This document shows, one piece after another, positions 39,001 through 64,000 of a stretch of 64,000 nt of DNA. The notes beneath the pieces are model-generated. The model made no database searches. It saw only the letters and a program-made list of their open reading frames with translations, and was not told the DNA's origin. The first letter of the stretch is position 1. Each line of letters begins with the position of its first letter. This DNA is from Lagopus muta (Eukaryota > Chordata > Aves > Galliformes > Phasianidae): contig NC_064449.1 in NCBI RefSeq assembly GCF_023343835.1, positions 3,881,778 to 3,945,777 of the forward strand, in the 5' to 3' direction. A program made the position numbers and the translations under genes.

Positions 39001-40300
39001 TCCTGAAAGCCAAACTTATTGGTTGTGAGGTCCCATAGGAATCTACGTCAGTATTTGTAAAGAAGAGTCATCTACAGCCTATCTTAGGCAAACTGTTTCC
39101 TGATAATTAGGGTCAGTAAATAAGTCTTTTTTTTTTTCCCCTCTGAAATTCACAGCAGGGTAGTTGCAGCTAATGGGAGTTTTGGATGCTCAGCAACTTC
39201 CAGGGTTAATTTTTTTCTCTGTTGGTTTTACAGCTAACATTTCACAGACCTGTAGGACAAACTGAAGAATGTGTTTTGGGAGAGATGCCTAAGCTATCAG
39301 AGGACAGAATTGTTTTATAAGTTCCCAAACAATAGTGATATTTAAAATATATTCTTAAAGGACATTACACTTGCAGCTTATTAGACGCTGATGCTCTTTA
39401 TTACTCACAATTACAGACGGATAATTTGCCTGAGAAAAATTCATTGCCAACAGCATGCTAGACCTCCATTTCAACTCCTGAGGAAATAACTGTTGCAAGC
39501 AGTCCAACCTACTGTGTTTTCTATGCAATTCACTGCTTGTTCTGCTCAGTGTGACTTCAGGTAAAACTGTATTTCCAAAAAGCACCCCAGTCAGCTGTGA
39601 ATGCATACGGATTCTCCAGTATCAATCAGAGAATAGGATTTCAAATATCCTGAGCCCAGAAACGTGCCTGGCACTTGTGGCTGGCTCTGCATCTAAATAC
39701 CCCAGATTTTTGCAATCTCTTCTGGCTCCACTGAAGGATCACAGATGCTGTTTGGGGAAAATACACTGTTATGGGCTGTGAAGATCTGTCTATAATCAGT
39801 GTGTCCCATATCTTGTAACCAGTTATTTTGCTTAGCTTTATTTTGAAGACAAGAAGAGGAACAAATAAATGAGAGAGCAGACCCAAGCACTGATGAACTT
39901 TGAACTTATTTGAATGTGAAGCTGATTAGCCACAATTGAGAGAGCACAAAACCCCAATCTGAACACTCTGAAATTCAACACATGAAGCTCCAGGATCTAA
40001 ATCCTGTGTTTCACACGCATCTTCACCTGTATCCATCTTTACCTGTGAGAGAGAAAAGCAGCTTCAAATCGTTTCCTTCCCAGAAGTTTGGGACTGCTTC
40101 TGCACTGTGTAACGCGCTGAGCTGAGAGGTGACGCAGTGTCCCAGCTGCTGGACCCCGGGTTTTCCCCAAGTGTCAGGTCACTCCTCCTCACAGGTGATT
40201 GTTTGCCATCATCATCTAAAAGAGCTGCATCTTCCATGACTAGATTTACAGGTACAACCACTTAAAAAAAAAAAAAAAAGTATTCACGGTGAGGTAAATA
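30001..40300. other. Intergenic DNA before SLC5A1, no gene recognised
   Basis: About 10.3 kb with no exon I can support. It holds an AT-rich simple region (31600-31690), poly-T runs (about 32649-32662 and 36894-36914), a TTTA tetranucleotide run (about 36980-36996) and an A run at 40264-40279. An octamer/forkhead-like cluster near 37463-37510 is reported separately. Open frames of 60-130 residues in this stretch are low-complexity or without family features. Confidence 0.6.
31600..31692. repeat. AT-rich simple repeat (TATA/TAATA)
   Basis: Almost pure A/T of mixed TATA and ATAATAT units spanning about 90 bases. Confidence 0.85.
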
Positions 40301-40306
40301 TGCAGG

Positions 40307-40314
40307 TTTATTGC
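40307..40314 (+). promoter_or_regulatory. SLC5A1: CDX-type site upstream of SLC5A1
   Basis: TTTATTGC resembles the intestinal homeodomain CDX1/2 binding word and lies about 265 bases before the predicted start of transcription. Single short motifs are weak evidence, and it is included only because SGLT1 is an intestinal gene. Confidence 0.25.
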
Positions 40315-40509
40315 AGCCAAGCCACTCCTTTCAGTGCTCATTCCTTCTTAGACATCTGCTCACCAATGTTAAAACCCCGAGCACCTTTGGCAAGGGGAGA
40401 GATCTGCAGCACCTGTAGCAGGGGAGCAATATTTAGGAAGGAAGTGTTGTCAGAGGAAAAGCAGCAGCTTCAGCTTGTGTCCCAAGACAAGTGAATCTTG
40501 ATGACAGCA

Positions 40510-40522
40510 GTTTATCATTAAC
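40510..40522 (+). promoter_or_regulatory. SLC5A1: HNF1 site in the SLC5A1 promoter
   Basis: GTTTATCATTAAC matches the palindromic HNF1 consensus GTTAATNATTAAC at all but one position. It lies 20-30 bases before a TATA box and about 60 bases before the start codon. HNF1 sites in the proximal promoter are known from mammalian SGLT1 genes and drive intestinal and renal expression, so position and motif agree. Confidence 0.75.
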
Positions 40523-40540
40523 CTGAACACTGCAAGAGGC

Positions 40541-40549
40541 ATATAAGGA
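40541..40549 (+). promoter_or_regulatory. SLC5A1: SLC5A1 TATA box
   Basis: ATATAAGGA lies 43 bases upstream of the ATG. Normal TATA spacing places the transcription start near 40570-40574, leaving a leader of only about 10-14 nt. Confidence 0.6.
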
Positions 40550-40583
40550 GGGAAAGAAGAAGAAAGCCAGAGAATCATCCAGG

Positions 40584-63794
<23,211 letters not shown>

Positions 63795-64000
63795 TGATGA
63801 ATAATTTCTGTTGCAGTATCTGAGATGCCATCAGTATGTTTGAGAATCCCTATTCCATTCCTGAACAAACAACAGCATGCATAGTTTTCATAAAACAATA
63901 CACCCCAGCAACAAAACCTCAGCCCAGATTTAAAGGGCTAGTAAGGTGCCCTTTAAATACATGAGTCCTAGTGCAGATCAGAAGTGACAGGAGAAATACT

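Overview
This is vertebrate nuclear DNA, most likely from a galliform bird such as chicken. The genes have GT-AG introns. Several CR1 LINE fragments are present, and a decayed mariner copy closely resembles the chicken Galluhop family. The two genes side by side (YWHAH, then SLC5A1, same strand) match the gene order on human chromosome 22. The chicken chromosome 15 assignment is an inference from memory and was not tested.

Layout. 1-2990 is upstream intergenic DNA with one mariner remnant (about 1911-2645). 2990-4430 is a CpG island holding the YWHAH promoter (TATA-like box plus a perfect CRE) and coding exon 1. YWHAH is complete: exon 1 at 3753-3839, a 6.4-kb intron, exon 2 at 10204-10860 and a 3' UTR to about 11640. 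It encodes a 247-residue 14-3-3 eta. 11640-40500 is about 29 kb of intergenic DNA with no supportable protein gene. It holds CR1 remnants (22497-22705 and a long ancient one at about 28900-30000), AT-rich repeats and some candidate regulatory elements. The most striking of these is a 40-bp-periodic RFX/CRE array at 19545-19638.

40510-63789 is SLC5A1 (SGLT1), the sodium/glucose cotransporter, read on + as 14 exons encoding 573 residues. The terminal exon lies beyond the window. An HNF1-like site and a TATA box sit just upstream of the start codon, which fits an intestine/kidney promoter with a very short leader. Every sugar- and sodium-site residue I checked is kept at a constant offset of 16 from human numbering, except one conservative Phe-to-Tyr change. 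Intron 12 uses a GC donor. Intron 1 carries 45 perfect TTTTC units close to the exon 1 splice donor.

The genes are not functionally linked in an obvious way: one is a ubiquitous phosphoserine-binding adaptor with a CpG-island promoter, the other a tissue-restricted nutrient transporter with a TATA/HNF1 promoter. I found no CRISPR array, RNA gene or novel protein system. The points most worth checking are regulatory (RFX/CRE array, HNF1/TATA promoter) and structural (GC-AG intron, pentanucleotide tract, shortened SGLT1 N-terminus).
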